The notes under the pieces: model-generated
Database searches by the model: none
What the model saw: only the letters and a program-made list of their open reading frames with translations
What the model was told of the DNA's origin: nothing
Assembly: GCA_016342585.1 (NCBI GenBank)
Contig: JAEINK010000054.1
Span: forward strand, 1 to 34,399
Length of the DNA: 34,399 nt
Reading direction: 5' to 3'
Source of the DNA: Spirochaetales bacterium
GTDB lineage: Bacteria > Spirochaetota > Spirochaetia > UBA9216
Shown here: piece after piece, positions 33,644 to 34,399 of the stretch
Layout of the letters: the number at the start of each line of letters is the position of its first letter
Position numbering within the stretch: position 1 is the first letter of the stretch
Program-made: the position numbers and the translations under genes

Positions 33644-34219
33644 ATGAAATTAGCAAATTTTTTAACAGCGTCAAGAATATTTTTATCACCCCTCTTTTTC
33701 CTTGCCTTCTTTATACCGGTATGGACAGGAGTGGGACAGACCGCATCGGTGGTTATCCTCTGGGTAATTTTCATCCTGATTGAAATCTCGGATTTCTTTG
33801 ACGGCAGGGTCGCCAGGTCGAGGAATGAGGTCAGTGATCTGGGTAAGGTTATGGACCCCTTTGCCGACTCATTCGCAAGGCTTACCTACTTCGTATGTTT
33901 CATGGGAACTGGAATGATGCCCATCTGGATCTTCATCATAATATTATGGAGGGATCTGATCATTTCATTCTTCAGGCTCCTGAATGCCAAGCAGGGTAAG
34001 ATTGTTGCCGCCAGGATGAGTGGTAAGATAAAGGCCTTTATCTATGCCTTTGCCTGTGTCGCCGGTCTCCTCGTTGTGACAGCCACACGAATTCCAGCTT
34101 TTAATGACCTGCTTGATGTCCTGAATAAGGTTGCCCTCGGGTTCTTCCTTTTCTCCGCAGGGACAGCCATCTGGACTTTTATCGATTACTACCGCACCAT
34201 TCTTCCTGCGAAGGAGTAG
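33644..34219 (+). CDS. pgsA: CDP-alcohol phosphatidyltransferase, PgsA-like
   Basis: This encodes 191 residues, the usual size of PgsA. The N-terminus (ANFLTASRIFLSPLFF) matches CDP-diacylglycerol-glycerol-3-phosphate phosphatidyltransferases, which open with N-LT-x-x-R. The catalytic signature DG-x2-AR-x8-G-x3-D-x3-D is complete in FFDGRVARSRNEVSDLGKVMDPFADS. There are about five membrane segments. It should make phosphatidylglycerol phosphate from CDP-diacylglycerol. Other CDP-alcohol substrates cannot be excluded, so the symbol is tentative. No strong ribosome site precedes the ATG. A strong terminator follows. Confidence 0.85.
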   Translation: MKLANFLTASRIFLSPLFFLAFFIPVWTGVGQTASVVILWVIFILIEISDFFDGRVARSRNEVSDLGKVMDPFADSFARLTYFVCFMGTGMMPIWIFIIILWRDLIISFFRLLNAKQGKIVAARMSGKIKAFIYAFACVAGLLVVTATRIPAFNDLLDVLNKVALGFFLFSAGTAIWTFIDYYRTILPAKE

Positions 34220-34250
34220 GTTTTCAGTCTTTTCGGATGATCAATTTGAC

Positions 34251-34279
34251 GGGTGGGGCTCAGGCTCCACCCTTTTTTT
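34251..34279 (+). terminator. Rho-independent terminator after the PgsA-like gene
   Basis: GGGTGGGGC (34251-34259), a TCAG loop and GCTCCACCC (34264-34272) form a 9-bp stem with one G-T pair, followed by seven T residues (34273-34279). It ends the transcript running from the left. Confidence 0.9.
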
Positions 34280-34373
34280 CTGTGTATTGATAGAAGCGCT
34301 CGCATTTCTGTTTTCGATATATCTGTCCGGTTAAAATAACCTCTATTTTTATGAAAAATATTTAAAAACCCTG

Positions 34374-34399
34374 TTGACCTAAAATGGTCAGATCGTTAT
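34374..34399 (+). promoter_or_regulatory. Possible partial promoter at the window edge
   Basis: TTGACC at 34374-34379 is followed after exactly 17 bp by TAT (34397-34399), where the window ends. An A/T-rich stretch lies upstream. TGACC and GGTCA (34375-34390) also form an inverted repeat. The -10 box is incomplete, so this is tentative. Confidence 0.3.

Noticed and set aside
1..34399. tRNA, rRNA, insertion sequences or prophage genes
   Set aside because: I found no cloverleaf-like stretch, no transposase or integrase, and no terminal inverted repeats around any gene block.

Overview
The window is bacterial chromosomal DNA of moderate GC. It is most likely from a free-living, fermentative, saccharolytic spirochaete (Spirochaetales, Spirochaeta-like). 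Pointers are two 7TMR-DISM receptors side by side, PEGA/FGE-domain surface proteins, a CUT1 sugar-binding protein whose mature end starts GGQ, a ROK-controlled glycosidase operon, and an aldo/keto reductase with a ferredoxin tail. The taxon is inferred from gene content only. I see no tRNA, rRNA, CRISPR array, insertion sequence or prophage gene.

Layout. (1) 6-3353: a secreted barrel/transglutaminase-like protein and a two-domain YdcZ-type (DUF606) transporter on the minus strand, divergent from a Crp/Fnr-type regulator. The regulator's promoter carries three tandem 15-bp near-palindromes. (2) 3435-8173: a plus-strand run of a DUF1638-hydantoinase/oxoprolinase fusion, a lipoprotein alpha/beta hydrolase and an iron-sulfur aldo/keto reductase. 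(3) 8189-14918: a large envelope protein (CsgG-like, PEGA, FN3-like, PEGA and FGE-like domains), a 7TMR-DISM diguanylate cyclase, and a convergent 7TMR-DISM chemoreceptor-like gene split by a one-base frameshift in a run of six A/T. (4) 15045-17671: an AraC regulator divergent from a URO-D-family protein, then a small membrane protein overlapping a YbjQ-family gene.

(5) 17786-28856 is the core of the window, an oligosaccharide-utilisation locus. A GH2 beta-mannosidase-like enzyme is transcribed to the left. A ROK repressor, a binding protein, two permeases, a GH9 enzyme and a GH20 enzyme run to the right. The divergent control region has good promoters on both strands and a shared AAATCAACYAAC motif at both start sites, so the ROK protein probably controls both arms. 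All three glycosidases lack signal peptides. The scheme I infer is import of intact short beta-linked oligosaccharides containing amino sugar and/or mannose, followed by cytoplasmic trimming. The ABC ATPase must be encoded elsewhere. (6) 28880-34219: a DUF445 membrane protein, an ABM-fold protein coupled to an iron-type alcohol dehydrogenase, an M32 carboxypeptidase, an unknown membrane protein and a PgsA-like phosphatidyltransferase, closed by a strong terminator. A partial promoter may lie at the right edge.

A recurring theme is that five genes (3435, 10822, 14918, 15902, 29608) have a -10-like hexamer ending only 6-9 nt before the most likely start codon and no clear ribosome-binding site. 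This suggests a class of leaderless mRNAs. No single gene system here is clearly new to biology. The items most worth a second look are the DUF1638-hydantoinase fusion, the frameshifted receptor, the leaderless-promoter set, the two operator sets, and the GH2/GH9/GH20 locus with its permease insertion.
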